Position numbers and translations under genes: made by a program. From positions 372,001 to 436,000 of the forward strand of contig JBLDXI010000066.1 of the NCBI GenBank assembly GCA_047495785.1: a stretch of 64,000 nucleotides of DNA, read 5' to 3'. A model generated the notes under the pieces. That model saw only the letters and a program-made list of their open reading frames with translations. It searched no databases and was not told the origin of the DNA. Shown here in pieces: positions 41,596-52,500 of this stretch. Positions within the stretch are counted from its first letter, which is position 1. Each line of letters starts with the position of its first letter. This DNA comes from Lepidodermella squamata. Lineage: Eukaryota; Gastrotricha.

Positions 41596-41949
41596 TTATT
41601 CTCTTTCGAGATCCTCAATAAAAGCTAAAATTTCAGCTTTTGTTTTCTGACTCCTTGCTCGCATTTCAGCCTTTCTAATTTCTGACCTTTCTTTTTCTTC
41701 CTTCTGTTTTTTAATGATCTCGTTATACATATTTTCAATTTTAGCTTTTTCCTTGCGCTCAATTATTAACTTTTCTTGTATTTCTTTCAAGTTGTTAGAT
41801 TGATTTGCTTTCATAGCCTCTTCAGATTGCTTTTTAAGCAGCTTATAATCTTCTCTATACTCCTTACACTTACCTTTTAAGAAGTCAATGGTTTCGTTTT
41901 TTTCTATAACAATGTCATCACACTCAGTTAACGTTATGCAGGTCGGCAT
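41596..41949 (-). CDS. Coiled-coil protein (Polinton), unknown
   Basis: 117 aa, almost entirely charged heptads (LLKKQSEEAMKAN, IERKEKAKIENMYNEI, KQKEEKERSEIRK), beginning PTCITLTECDDIVIEKN. Predicted to be a parallel coiled coil. It lies between the TM protein and the HTH protein on the same strand, 5 bp from the former. No family recognised. Confidence 0.65.
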   Translation of the reverse strand: MPTCITLTECDDIVIEKNETIDFLKGKCKEYREDYKLLKKQSEEAMKANQSNNLKEIQEKLIIERKEKAKIENMYNEIIKKQKEEKERSEIRKAEMRARSQKTKAEILAFIEDLERE

Positions 41950-42014
41950 TTTTATACTATTAAGTAGTACCGAGAAATTAATTATTTTTGATTATTCCTC
42001 CCTCGCTGTTTGGT

Positions 42015-42410
42015 CTACTCATCATCTTTATTATAAAACCCATGGCGGATATCAAATAGACTCGAGTTAGATTTCATCGATGATTCTTCTGCTCTATCAT
42101 TTCGTACCCTTTTCTCTCGGTCATACGTTCCTCTAGGGATGAGTACTATTGGTTCATTTTGCTGACCTACAGTGGATCGACCAGTTTGTGCTTTTACGCT
42201 CTTATCACGAGGTTCCCTGCTTGCAATAAAACCCCCAATTTGGGTGCCCTGCCCTTTCGATTTATTTATATAGTAAAATAGACTACTTGATGAAATGTCA
42301 AATTCCTCTACTATTTCTTTAACACTCTTTCGCGTTGTCTCATATTCCTTGATTGCCGTTTTAACTCGTTTACGATATTCTGGATCTCTTCGCAAATTTC
42401 GCACTACCAT
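42015..42410 (-). CDS. Psq-type helix-turn-helix DNA-binding protein (Polinton)
   Basis: 131 aa. Residues about 12-50 (RKRVKTAIKEYETTRKS, then VKEIVEEFDISSSSLFYYI) have the pattern of the pipsqueak/CENP-B helix-turn-helix found in many transposases and repressors. The remainder is basic and polar, without a catalytic domain. It could bind the nearby subterminal repeats and regulate or assist transposition. First gene of the minus-strand cluster, with an AT-rich leader (42411-42440). Confidence 0.7.
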   Translation of the reverse strand: MVVRNLRRDPEYRKRVKTAIKEYETTRKSVKEIVEEFDISSSSLFYYINKSKGQGTQIGGFIASREPRDKSVKAQTGRSTVGQQNEPIVLIPRGTYDREKRVRNDRAEESSMKSNSSLFDIRHGFYNKDDE

Positions 42411-42488
42411 TATAAATTATTTTTTGATATATATTTGATTAAGAAAATATTCCAGGTTCCAGGCACCAGTTTCCAGGTTACAGATTCT

Positions 42489-42886
42489 GGACCCCCGGGG
42501 ATTTGTCAGATTATGCAATAGCCCCCACTTATATATTGTTCCAGATTCCAGGTTCCAGGTTCCAGGTTACAGATTCCAGGTCCCAGGTTCCAGGTTCCAG
42601 GTTACAGATTCCAAATTCCAGATTCTGGACCCCGGGAATTTGTCAGATTATGCAATAGCCCCCACTAATATGTTGTTCCAGATTCCAGGTTCCTGATTCC
42701 AGATTCCAGATTCTGGACCCCGGGAATTTGTCAGATTATGCAATAGCCCCCACTTATATGTTGTTCCAGATTCCAGGTTCCGGATTCCAGATTCCAGATT
42801 CTGGACCCCGGGAATTCGCCAGATTATGCATTAGGCCCCACTTATATATTGTTCCAGATTCCAGGTTCCAGATTCCCCATTCCCTA
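42489..42886. repeat. Subterminal minisatellite of the Polinton
   Basis: Four units of about 88-139 bp begin GGACCCCGGGAATTTGTCAG or a close variant, continue ATTATGCAATAGCCCCCACT and end in short repeats of CCAGATT/CCAGGTT. They lie between the HTH gene and the right TIR, with no equivalent at the left end. Possible protein-binding or packaging sites. Confidence 0.8.
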
Positions 42887-42913
42887 GTTGAACCAAGCTT
42901 ACAGTATCTCACT

Positions 42914-43485
42914 CTCCGTTATACCTCTTGTACCCTCCTTATCAAAATACTTTCCCCAGAATTTTTCCACAATTTCCCCACAGTTTCCCAGAATTTTTCA
43001 GAATTTCCCCCAAATTCACCAGCCCTCGCCCACCTCTCACCTCTCACCCTTACCCTTACCCATACACCTTTCCCTACCCCTACCCCTACCCCCTACCCTC
43101 TGTTATACCTCTTGTACGCTCCCTTTCGAAATAATTTCCCCAGCAATTTGTTCCCCAAATTTTCCCCCAAATTTATTTACTCCCTTTCTCTCCTTTGCAC
43201 CCTCATTATCTCTTCGCTTTTTATAAATTCACCATTTATTTTTCCCCTAATTCCCAATTTCCCCCGCCCCACCCTCAATTTTTCAAAAAGGGTGTATGCC
43301 GAATCACTCGGTAAATACATCATATTCACAGCCATACACCCTTTTTTCGATAACCCCCAGTTTTTACAAAACCCAATACTCCCCCCTTGGAAATACACTC
43401 ACACCATATAGCCCTATAAATCATAATTTCTTTGATTATTTCACTTTCCCTGGGTTTGGTCTAGGACCGGCTATTGTACTCTACT
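42914..43485 (-). repeat. Polinton right terminal inverted repeat
   Basis: Reverse complement of 20145-20716, 572 bp. Its inner border is shared up to ACGGAG, beyond which the two ends differ. Confidence 0.95.
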
Positions 43486-43491
43486 GGTGTG
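43486..43491. repeat. Polinton target-site duplication, right
   Basis: GGTGTG, identical to 20139-20144. Confidence 0.93.
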
Positions 43492-43959
43492 TTGAACCGG
43501 GATACCTCCATATTCTTAGCCAGGGGTTTCGTGGGTTTCGAATGCATTTTTTCGGGATTCTGCTGTTGAATATTGCTAAGTGCAAAGGCTGAAATCGTTG
43601 TTAAATTTTTTTTTCAAATTATTTCAAAGCAGCCTACGGAATTTCCCTAATTTCGAGCGTTTTATCATACGAGCACGTTTGCCATCCGGAATGACGGCTA
43701 TGGAAAAATCATGTAAACCAAAAACAAAATGCATCCGAAACCCGAAACTCATGATTAATTTTTGAACGGTGTATAAGCTCTGTTTGCTAGCACACGTCCA
43801 CCCGAAGAGAAAAGAATCCGAGCCTTGTGGAATCGAAATTACGTTCTTTGATAATTGAGGCTGGTCCTTGACGTTTGCCAGGCAAAATTCACCACGTTAT
43901 GCTATTTGCTATTTTATTGCTTAAACTCTGCGTGCATCTTTCAATTCTTAAATTGATAC
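43492..43959. other. Right flank of Polinton, no gene
   Basis: AT-rich host DNA without a coding frame of note. Confidence 0.35.
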
Positions 43960-43963
43960 TTAA

Positions 43964-44365
43964 CCCTTAGCCGCCGAAGACGTGTACACGCGTTAATTCC
44001 GGAGAAAATTCACCGTGGTCGGGGGATTTGGGCTATCGAACCCATTGTTGCGTCATAAATTATGATAAATCAATAGCTAGAAACAAGCACTCCCCGAAAA
44101 TCCAAATTTTCAAAGCCATTCCGACCAGGTCGAAAATAGTGAGAAAAATTTCAAGTGACTTGTTAACACGTCATGAAAACGCGTTAACACGTCATAGCAA
44201 CGGGAACCCAGGTAAATTTCTTCTGAAAAAGAGGTTCGACTTTCAATCTAAGGCTAAATGTAAGACTTTCTGCCGACTCAGAATTTGATTTTAGCCTCTT
44301 CTTGATTTTCTGGGATTTTCTGAAAGGTGCTCGAGTTAACACGTCATTGCGCCGGCGGCTAAGGG
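43964..44365. mobile_element. piggyBac-like MITE, 402 bp
   Basis: Flanked on both sides by TTAA (43960-43963, 44366-44369). Terminal inverted repeat CCCTTAGCCGCCG is perfect for 13 bp, with further palindromic ACACG/CGTGT matches inside (AACACGTCAT repeats). TTAA targets and CCC-starting ends are typical of piggyBac. No transposase. Confidence 0.75.
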
Positions 44366-44399
44366 TTAAGCAGATCAAATGAAAGATAGCTTTCTCAAC

Positions 44400-45533
44400 T
44401 CCTAATCTCCCCAACCTTCAACCTACAACCCCTCAGAACGCCATCAGATCTTTTTACAACAGATAAATAATAGCTCTTCAGTTCTACTTAAATCGTGTCT
44501 CAGCAGTCATAGATGGAGATAAACGGGTTTCAAAATCGTGATCTCCGCCCTCTACAACCCATGACCCCTCTAAACTCCATCAGATATGTTTTCTCCCCAG
44601 ATAAATGATACTGCCGTGAAAGGGTTATTTCAGGATTACGGAAGCTGGAAGATTCAAATTAGAGACCAATTTAAGGCAACATTATCATTTATCTTAGGTG
44701 ATGATTATTCTGAAACTTGAAATTTCTTATGGAACCTGGAAACATGACAGGACGGAAGCACCTACAGCTGGACTGGGGACGGGAAGAACATTCACTTGAG
44801 AAGTAACAGCTCAGGAAATTTTTCACATTTCGCGGTGGCCATGGACAGCAGTTTCAGCCGTTTTCGCCTAGGAAGTAAAAGGTTTCTTTGAAAGTCGCAT
44901 CGAATAGGAAATAATAGTGATGGTTGAATTCGACTAATCAACATCAATTTGATTGGATCACACACAACACTCTATGTTTATTATTTCGCAAACAACCGTT
45001 CGTGCAATAGCATTTTAAATAGTCAGTTATTTTTATCATAGCGCAGCCACTTTTTCCCATAGCGGAGAAAATTTCACAATAGAAACCATGAAATGAACAA
45101 TTGAACACGACCAGGCTTTTCGGCAAATATTTTTCATTTTGGAAAAGAAAAATATAGCATTCCTAATGTTCCAGCTGTTCCAGTCCGAGGCGATTAGCAT
45201 ATCGGAGTTATTTTTAGCTCGTTTTTTTATAGTTACAATGCTCCCTCGATAACTGCACCAAAGATAAGTCCAATTTCCTGGCAAACTGCCAGGCGCTTTC
45301 AACATTAATTGCTGAATTCAATTTATAAAAACAAAATAATTAGTTAATTATTTTAATTCAATGTGAATACCAAATTATTGCGAAAGCAGGCAGTGCTCTG
45401 GGGCCCTCAAAGCACTGCCCAAAAGGTTAAATCTTACATTTGAGCGGTGGCTAACAACAGTAATAGGATTTTTTAAAGACTGATTTTATTCCTAATATCG
45501 ACATTAGAAGGATTTGCGATGTCATTGAATTAA
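44400..45533. other. Noncoding region with dispersed repeats
   Basis: No gene seen. About 44500-44640 is an inverted relative of 58030-58145 (shared AACGGGTTTCAAAATCGTGA). 45017-45095 and 45185-45215 copy blocks found upstream of the repeat-protein gene at 47.3 kb (GCGGAGAAAATTTCACAATA; GCGATTAGCATATCGGAG). Confidence 0.5.
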
Positions 45534-46037
45534 CACTTTAAATGCCAAAAATAGACTGCGAGGTCCGATATTTAGGTCTAATTCCTGGGTCTGTCAAAAA
45601 GTCATATTTTTCGGGTCAACGATGCGTCGAGGGGCAAAATGCCTGACGGCAAAGTGTAGGCCATGACCTGGCGGTTCTTTTGACACCGAATTTGGGGCCA
45701 CAAGGTCTGAGCAGGTCATTGAAAATGACAGTGAAATAACGTCGAAAATTTTGGATTAGAGCCAAAAATCAGACCTAAGAATTGGACCTAATTATTAGAC
45801 CCAGATTATGGCGCAACAATCGAAATTTCATGTTTTTCAAGTTTGATTTCTGTGCGTTCCTTGAAGTCTTTGGCCCCAAATTCGGTGTCAAAAGAACCGC
45901 CAGGTCATGGCCTACACTTTGCCGCCAGGCATTTTGCCCCTCGACGCATCGTTGACCCGGAAAAAATGACTTTTTGACAGACCCAGGAATTAGACCTAAA
46001 TATCGGACCTCGCAGTCTATTTTTGGCAGTTAAAGTG
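45534..46037. mobile_element. piggyBac-like MITE with about 170-bp TIRs
   Basis: 504 bp between TTAA tetramers (45530-45533, 46038-46041). The arms (45534-45702, 45870-46037) are nearly identical inverted copies beginning CACTTTAA(A/C)TGCCAAAAA. The central 167 bp carry no frame. Long foldback arms and TTAA targets point to a piggyBac-related foldback element. Confidence 0.85.
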
Positions 46038-46041
46038 TTAA

Positions 46042-46980
46042 GTAGAATCGTGGAAAAACAATGATTGAAATATTTTGGGCACATTATCCGCCGGGACGAA
46101 TAAGACGTTGAAAGCCTCACGCAGTGCGCGGAGTAGGATGCTCGAACTAGGGGGAATTTGCGGGCCCCAATTTTATGCCTAGTTAGCACCAAACTAATAA
46201 CTAACAGGATACTCTCAGCAAATCGACTTACAACCAAAACATTTGTGAACGGCGGCGCCCGTATGATGCTGGAAATTATCTGGAAATAATTAAGCACTTT
46301 AAAGACTACGCCTGAACTTTTCAACTTCATCTCCCTGAAGATGATTTCTGTTAGAAATCGAAACGTCGGAAATAAACTGTTAGCGCTAAATTTCATCAAC
46401 CGTTTGTACTCCAAAAAACTGGTTATCAAAAACTATGTCAGATTTTATTACCAAATATATAGCTATAGCGTTTGGCATTAGGCGTTGGGCAATGTTTAAA
46501 GAAATTTCAAAACAAATTAAAAATTCAAGCAAATTTGAATATTTTCAATGTATTCTTGTGCGAGCCGCCATGCCTCACATTTTTACGGCACTGAATGCGC
46601 CTCGAGTACAGCAGCTAACGCGGATCCTCTAGCATTATTTTTGCAACCTAACTTCTTATGGGGAAAACGACTCGCCAAGGCCAGCTTCACGGTCAGCTTA
46701 TCGTTTATGAATTTTATTAGATCACACATCAGAATATATTTTTATTCGAAATCAACCAACCGTGCCATAGCATAGGGCAACAGGAGTATAGCGTTCGAGT
46801 TAAAATTAGATGTCAAGCATCGAGCGGAGTACAACAAGCTGATAGTTATACGTAATAGTGTACAATCACAATATACGATTAGGAAACAAAACCAAGCAAG
46901 ATGTTACTAGCTGGGATGATTCTCAACAAATTATGCGCTCCATCATCTCTCATCAATATAACGCTAACACTTGGTACTCA
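46042..46980. other. Noncoding host DNA
   Basis: No supported gene or repeat beyond short matches; it ends at the 3' end of the first repeat-protein gene. Confidence 0.35.
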
Positions 46981-47296
46981 TCACTGACCATTGGGCGGGA
47001 TTTTAAAAGCTCCAAACGACCGAGCAGATCCCTCTTTACTTTTACCATTGGGCGGGATTATGAAAGCTCCAAATGACCGAGCTGATCCCTCCTTACTTTT
47101 ACCATTGGGCGGGATTATGAAAGCTCCAAATGATCGAGCCAATTCCACTTCTTCCCTGTGCTTAGGCCCTTGACGTACCGGCTTGCCGCAAATGACAACA
47201 GCAATCTGCAATAATAAGAGAATTCACACGATTTAAAACGAATTTGCTTGAACTATCGTAACTGACCAAGCTCGCAAACAGCAGATAGCGGATCAT
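46981..47296 (-). CDS. Secreted repeat protein R1 (19-aa repeats), putative peptide precursor
   Basis: Exon 1 (47296-47267) encodes MIRYLLFASL and exon 2 (47205-46981) continues IAVVICGKP; together they make a signal peptide interrupted by a 61-bp phase-0 intron. The rest of the 84-aa protein is 2.7 copies of a 19-aa (57-bp) unit whose core is SFGAFIIPPN, followed by GKSKEGSAR. A Gly-Lys after Asn and an Arg before Ser are classic processing and C-terminal amidation contexts, so release of amidated decapeptides is plausible but unproven. The exon 1 sequence and intron place match two other genes in the window (starts 54355 and 61192). No family recognised. Confidence 0.75.
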
Positions 47297-47450
47297 TTTT
47301 TTGAGACAATTTCAGATGAATTAAGAGAGGAAAAATAATGAACTGCCGCTAATGGCTGCTAATTGATGCAGGGTGCAGGGTGCTTAGTCTTCTGCCAAAG
47401 ATTCCACCTACCCAGTTAGCATGGGCGCTTGTTAGCTAGCTAGCTTCATT

Positions 47451-47625
47451 CTTGCGCGAACTAAAGAATCGCTTTGCTGTTGTCCCAGCTGCTTGCAGAG
47501 AAGCGATTAGCATATCGGAGTTATTTATAGCTTGTGTTTTAATAGTCAGCTATTTTTATCACAGGGCAGCCACTTTTTACCCGTAGCGGAGAAAATTTCA
47601 CAATAGAAACCATGAACCGAACAAT
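47451..47625. repeat. Dispersed upstream block of the repeat-protein family
   Basis: Upstream of R1: TTCATTCTTGCGCGAAC recurs near 61330 upstream of R3 (and degraded near 56262), and AGCGATTAGCATATCGGAG and GCGGAGAAAATTTCACAATA recur near 45.0-45.2 kb. Likely a promoter duplicated with family members. Confidence 0.55.
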
Positions 47626-47699
47626 TCACGAGTGCAAAACTTGCATATCAGGGAAAACCAGGTTACCGGGAAAATAGAGACTTCCAGAGAAAATATAAA

Positions 47700-47785
47700 T
47701 TCTCTAGAATAGAAAATAGAGAAAAATAGAGAAAAAAATAAATAAGATTAGTTATCTTGGTTATTTTTTCTCTATTTTCCTAGGA
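47700..47785. repeat. AT-rich hairpin
   Basis: AAAATAGAGAAAAATAGAG and, 30 bp later, TTTTTTCTCTATTTTCC form a stem of about 17 bp, 180 bp upstream of the defensin-like gene. Confidence 0.5.
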
Positions 47786-47964
47786 AATTTCCAGGTAAAC
47801 TCATTTATTGACATCGTTCAGCCAACGATATGATAAGATAAGAAGTATATAAACTGTAATTTCGATCATTTGTTTCCATTTATAAATCACTTTTCTTGGT
47901 GTAATATCTGGTATTATTACTTTTATCTTGTATCACAAATTCAATAATTCCGGCTCAGATCACA

Positions 47965-48361
47965 ATGTCTCCGATTTTGACAATCGTCTTAGCTGGGGTG
48001 CTGCTGCTTGTTTCATCGTCGTCCGTAGACGGGTTAGTAATATTCAACAAATGTGGTAACAAAATTATATTTATTTTTTGTAAAAAGGGCAATCCCAGGT
48101 TATAGTATCTGCTCGTCCGCAAGCTTTGATAACAAGCCAAGTCAAGGAAACTATCACGATTGTAGCGGTCAATGCATATGCAAGGGATGGACTAGTGGAA
48201 AGTGCGTTAATGGTACCTGCAAATGCGATACAGATCCGAAGAAATATACGTGCCAGCATGGTACTTGTTGGTGGGGGGACTGTGAATTCGACAATTATTG
48301 CGTAAAAGAAAATGCCGAACGTGATAAAAAGTATGGGTGCAAAACTGCAGGACGAAAATGA
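47965..48361 (+). CDS. Secreted Cys-rich defensin-like (CS-alpha-beta) peptide with C-terminal extension
   Basis: Exons 47965-48032 and 48106-48361 encode 107 aa. The signal peptide is SPILTIVLAGVLLLVSSSS. The mature part has C, then CxxxC (CSGQC), an extra C, GKC and CKC, the order of invertebrate defensins (C...CxxxC...GxC...CxC). A second Cys-rich half (TCQHGTCWWGDC, YCVKENAERDKKYGC) is not part of usual defensins. The acceptor used is TTATAG|T; the upstream CAG would give a stop. Probably antimicrobial or a secreted effector. It sits beside the repeat-peptide genes in a cluster of small secreted proteins. Confidence 0.75.
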
Positions 48362-48578
48362 TTGGTGACTACTGGCCAATGACAGCAGCGATCTATAGTC
48401 GCATAATACGAGAGTTTCAGATGTAAGAATGATCAATAAAATCGATAAAATTTCAACCTACCAGGCCAACCAACAGTAGGTAACTGTTCATTTTTCGGAT
48501 GGATTGCTTAAGAATGAACAAAGTTTTGTATATGAAGAATAATGAGGTACTGTCATGGGACTGCAATTTTTACAGGCT

Positions 48579-48655
48579 CGCTCTCGGGTGCTAACGTCAC
48601 TAGCTTTTTCACCTGATCATTCCGCATTGACGTATGACGTATAATTTGCGTTGCT
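48579..48655. repeat. Dispersed repeat, copy also at 63888-63978
   Basis: GGGTGCTAACGTCAC...TCATTCCGCATTGACGTATGACG matches 63896-63950 with few changes, same orientation; weaker kin lie at 56213 and 61275, upstream of the R family region. Confidence 0.65.
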
Positions 48656-48720
48656 CGCGAATTGCAGCAGCTGTTTCCGCTGGGGGAAGTGTCTCATGGT
48701 AGATGGTAGCCCGAATTCTG

Positions 48721-49554
48721 CTCTTGGGTTAGTTAAGTATACTCCTCGTACTGACCCGGACTCAAACATTTTGATCATGCAGGCTCTGTAAATCTGAATA
48801 AAATTGTGTATTTGCCTGAATTTCGCTGTAAATTGTTGTGATGTCGATTTATTCCAGCTCAGGATCCGGCTGTAAGCTGATTTTTCGCCTCTGTAATTCG
48901 AAATAAGGCTGGATACAGCGGTTTACAACCGTGGAAATGCTGCTTTTTGCTGATGTAATTGGCAATAAGGCGTGTTATCCTGCTTTACAGACTGCCAAAA
49001 GCTGAAATCGGGGTCTGTAAAATGCTATGAGGCAATTTATCCGTCTTTACACACCTAGACAAGCTGAGTTTTCGGACTGTAACACTTAACTCTGCTTTAC
49101 AGACTGCCAAAAGCTGATACAAAGGGACTGTAAAATGCTCTTGGGTTAGTTAAGTATACTCCTCGTACTGACCCGGACTCAAACATTTTGATCATGCAGG
49201 CTCTGTAAATCTGAATAAAATTGTGTATTTGCCTGAATTTCGCTGTAAATTGTTGTGATGTCGATTTATTCCAGCTCAGGATCCGGCTGTAAGCTGATTT
49301 TTCGCCTCTGTAATTCGAAATAAGGCTGGATACAGCGGTTTACAACCGTGGAAATGCTGCTTTTTGCTGATGTAATTGGCAATAAGGCGTGTTATCCTGC
49401 TTTACAGACTGCCAAAAGCTGAAATCGGGGTCTGTAAAATGCTATGAGGCAATTTATCCGTCTTTACACACCTAGACAAGCTGAGTTTTCGGACTGTAAC
49501 ACTTAACTCTGCTTTACAGACTGCCAAAAGCTGATACAAAGGGACTGTAAAATG
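48721..49554. repeat. 417-bp tandem duplication
   Basis: 48721-49137 and 49138-49554 are direct copies that appear identical. The unit is itself built from degenerate shorter monomers carrying CTTTACAGAC and GTCTGTAAAATGCT as inverted pairs. Noncoding. Confidence 0.92.
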
Positions 49555-52500
49555 CTGTTAGACGAATGACACGGCTTTACAGACCTCGGCAGGCGGATAG
49601 TTTGGACAATAAAATGCTATAAGGCACGATACTTGGCTTTACAGACCGAGGCAAACTGTAATCAGGGTCTGTAAACTTATGTAAGTCAAGTTACCCGGTT
49701 TTACAGATGTCGGTAGGCGGAGTTTGCGGACTGTAAGATGCTATAGGGCAAGGTACACGGCTTTACAGACCTGGGCAATCTGAGTTCCCGGACTATAAAA
49801 TGTTATAGGGCTTTACACGGCATTACAGATCTAGACGAAGCTGAATTTCCTGACTCTGTAAGCGAAGGAAACTTCGAAAATGACCTAATATGTGAACCAC
49901 GGCGACGTGAAATTACATACTGTAAAATGCTGTAAACAGAATTTATCGTATTTTTAAACAAATTTAACCCGGTAACCGGCGATTATTCGCGAATAATCAC
50001 ACAATATTTTGATGTGAGGCATTGAAATTAGCTGGCGAAGTGAACAAAGCAACCTCCGTGTAATTTATTTAATTTATTCAGGGAGCAATAAATTGGTGTA
50101 AATTCTTGAAAATTCGTGTGACCAATTTTCGATAAAAGTGAGACAAATCGAGGTGGAACATTAAATCACATAAATTTTTGAAAAACATAAATTTCATCGA
50201 AGAAACGTGACATCTGTGGCGTACTTTCTCTTAAGACACGTATTTTTGTCTTCAAAATTACGGCGATCTTAAAAGCGTTAATTTCTTTAAAACTAGGAGA
50301 TTTTTTAGAATTTTTTTTCATTATGTTGAGATTCTATCTATTTGTGACATTTTCGGAATTTACAGGAATTTTTACATGAAGAAAAAAGATTAATTCTTCG
50401 CTGATCGAAATTCTCAATTTCAGTTGATCTTGCTATATTAGCCAGTAAATTATATCGTCATATTCAAGGATCAATTGTAAATTTATTTATTTTAAAGTTT
50501 ATTTAAAATGAATTTTGAATTTTCCTAATAAAAAGGTAATCAAGTGTTCACGATTTTAATTCAGTTAAAATTTAGAAGGTCATTTTAATACCATTATCAT
50601 TTAAAGCTCATCGGAATGCATTTAAGAGATACAATTAAATTTTCAGGGACTTGGCAATAATTTTGATTCGCCAATTTTTGTAGATGAGCATTTTCCAAAT
50701 AGGAAATCTGAAATTCCAGGTGAATTGAAAATAAATTTCAATTGACCTGTTTTCAGATATCATTTACCGTTTTTCAATTTTTGAATCGAACCGCTGACCC
50801 GAATAATAAATGACATAGGCAGCGGCAAGAATTTTAGCTGCGAATAGCGATAGCCAAATTTCTCAGTTAAATAGGAGCGATTCGAGTTTTTTCAATCACC
50901 ACGCCGCGAATTACGCAACAGCTGCTCGCACGCCACGTTTTGCACACGTGAATTAAAATGCATAACACACAAAAGCTAAACCACATATGCATTTTGACCT
51001 ATAAAAGTCAGTTTATCAGATGAATTGCCCATGCAGATTTCTTGGCTATTTTCTAGAGCGAATATTTAAGTTATTTTTAGCGAAATTCTGGACGATGTTA
51101 CTGTTCTGTTACTCTATACCTGGCGTGAGTTTAAAATTTGTCGAAATTACTGTTTATTATTTGCATGCATTTCATAGAAATCGGCGATGTCGAGGGATGA
51201 AAACGATGACGTCAAGGTGATACGCATCGTCTTTCCCGCATACCACATCGTTACAAGATAAGTTTTAATTCTCCTATTTTAATTCTGCAATTCGATCTCG
51301 TGAATTGGCTTGACTTTCCCCGGAATTGTTGACATTTTCAACACTCCTTAATTAATTCTTCAATGTGAATAATTTTAATTTTAATTTTTAGCCAAATTTC
51401 TGGTTTTTGTTCATTTCCCCCCAATTTTTCAACACATTGCCGTTCCGTATCAATTTCGAAATAAATTTTCTGATTTTTTTGTAATCAGGACACGTTCTTC
51501 AGAAAAGCCTCTTTTAATTTTTGCCGAGTTTTTTAAGCAATTAATTGAAAGAAATTCGAATTTTTATTTGCTATTTCAAAATCATAGATTAATCTGAAAT
51601 ATCTTAATTGATGAATTTTTATTGATTTTGCGACAGTTCGAGGCTGGAAAAATCACAGACTGCCCAGACGTTTTACAAACATTGAGAATTCAAAAACTTT
51701 GAGATTCAAAATTGTTTAAAATTTCATTGTAATTATTTCCTGAAATTCTATTATTTGTGGATTTATCCATTTTAGGAGTTGGCTTGCATCTCGGGTTCGA
51801 CAGCGGATCAATCTTATCGTGGCTGGTTTTGTTCACAGGTATAGCAATACATTTCATTTTGATTCCAAGTTCTGCTTAGTTTTCCCCTATTATTTCAGGC
51901 TGGATAGACAGCGCACTAATGGCTCGGTGACTCGATGCGTGTCGCAAATCACCGCTTGGCGGAAACTTCGTGATAACGAGAGACCTTGTTTTGCTGTTCG
52001 TTCAGCGGCGACTTGAATTTTCTTTTCATAAACGGCTTTTTTACGGTTGAGATCCTCATGAGTTTTGCTTATTTTCACGGAAAACTGAGTATTTTTTGGA
52101 AATGGCTTAATTTGTGATGCACGTTTGTGATGCACGTTTTTTGGCGAGAAATATATGGCTGATTTTGCTTGAAAAATATCACTTCGCGGCATTGGTTTGA
52201 CATTAGTTGCCCTGCGGATCTGAGCTTTTTAGCGTCGGAAATATGACCCGATATAATCAAAGATTTATATTATTCGTCTGAAAAATTTGCTGAAGTCGCT
52301 GATTGCCAATAATCTTTTCTCCGATTTTTTCAAAATCTCTCTTGTTATTGTTAAAATGGTTGTGAAAATCGATTTTGCTTGTAAAAATGAAGCAATTTGT
52401 GATCTTTTATAATTTACAGCGATTTGCAGACGCTGGTCGAGGCACTGTAAATTCCTGTACCAGCCCTGAGAGTGAAGACTTCACATTTTCGGCATTTTTT

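Larger units (their letters stand above)
20145..43485. mobile_element. Polinton/Maverick element, apparently intact
   Basis: A 23,341-bp element bounded by 572-bp inverted repeats that start AGTAGAGTAC and end in the complementary CT, inside a perfect 6-bp duplication. It contains the full Polinton/adintovirus core: protein-primed family B polymerase, retrovirus-type integrase, packaging ATPase, adenovirus-type protease, and double and single jelly-roll capsid proteins, all with open frames. Accessory genes fill both flanks. Translated stretches from the two inverted repeats are identical, arguing for recent insertion. The combination implies a capacity to form virions as well as to transpose, though this is known only by analogy. 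Confidence 0.97.
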
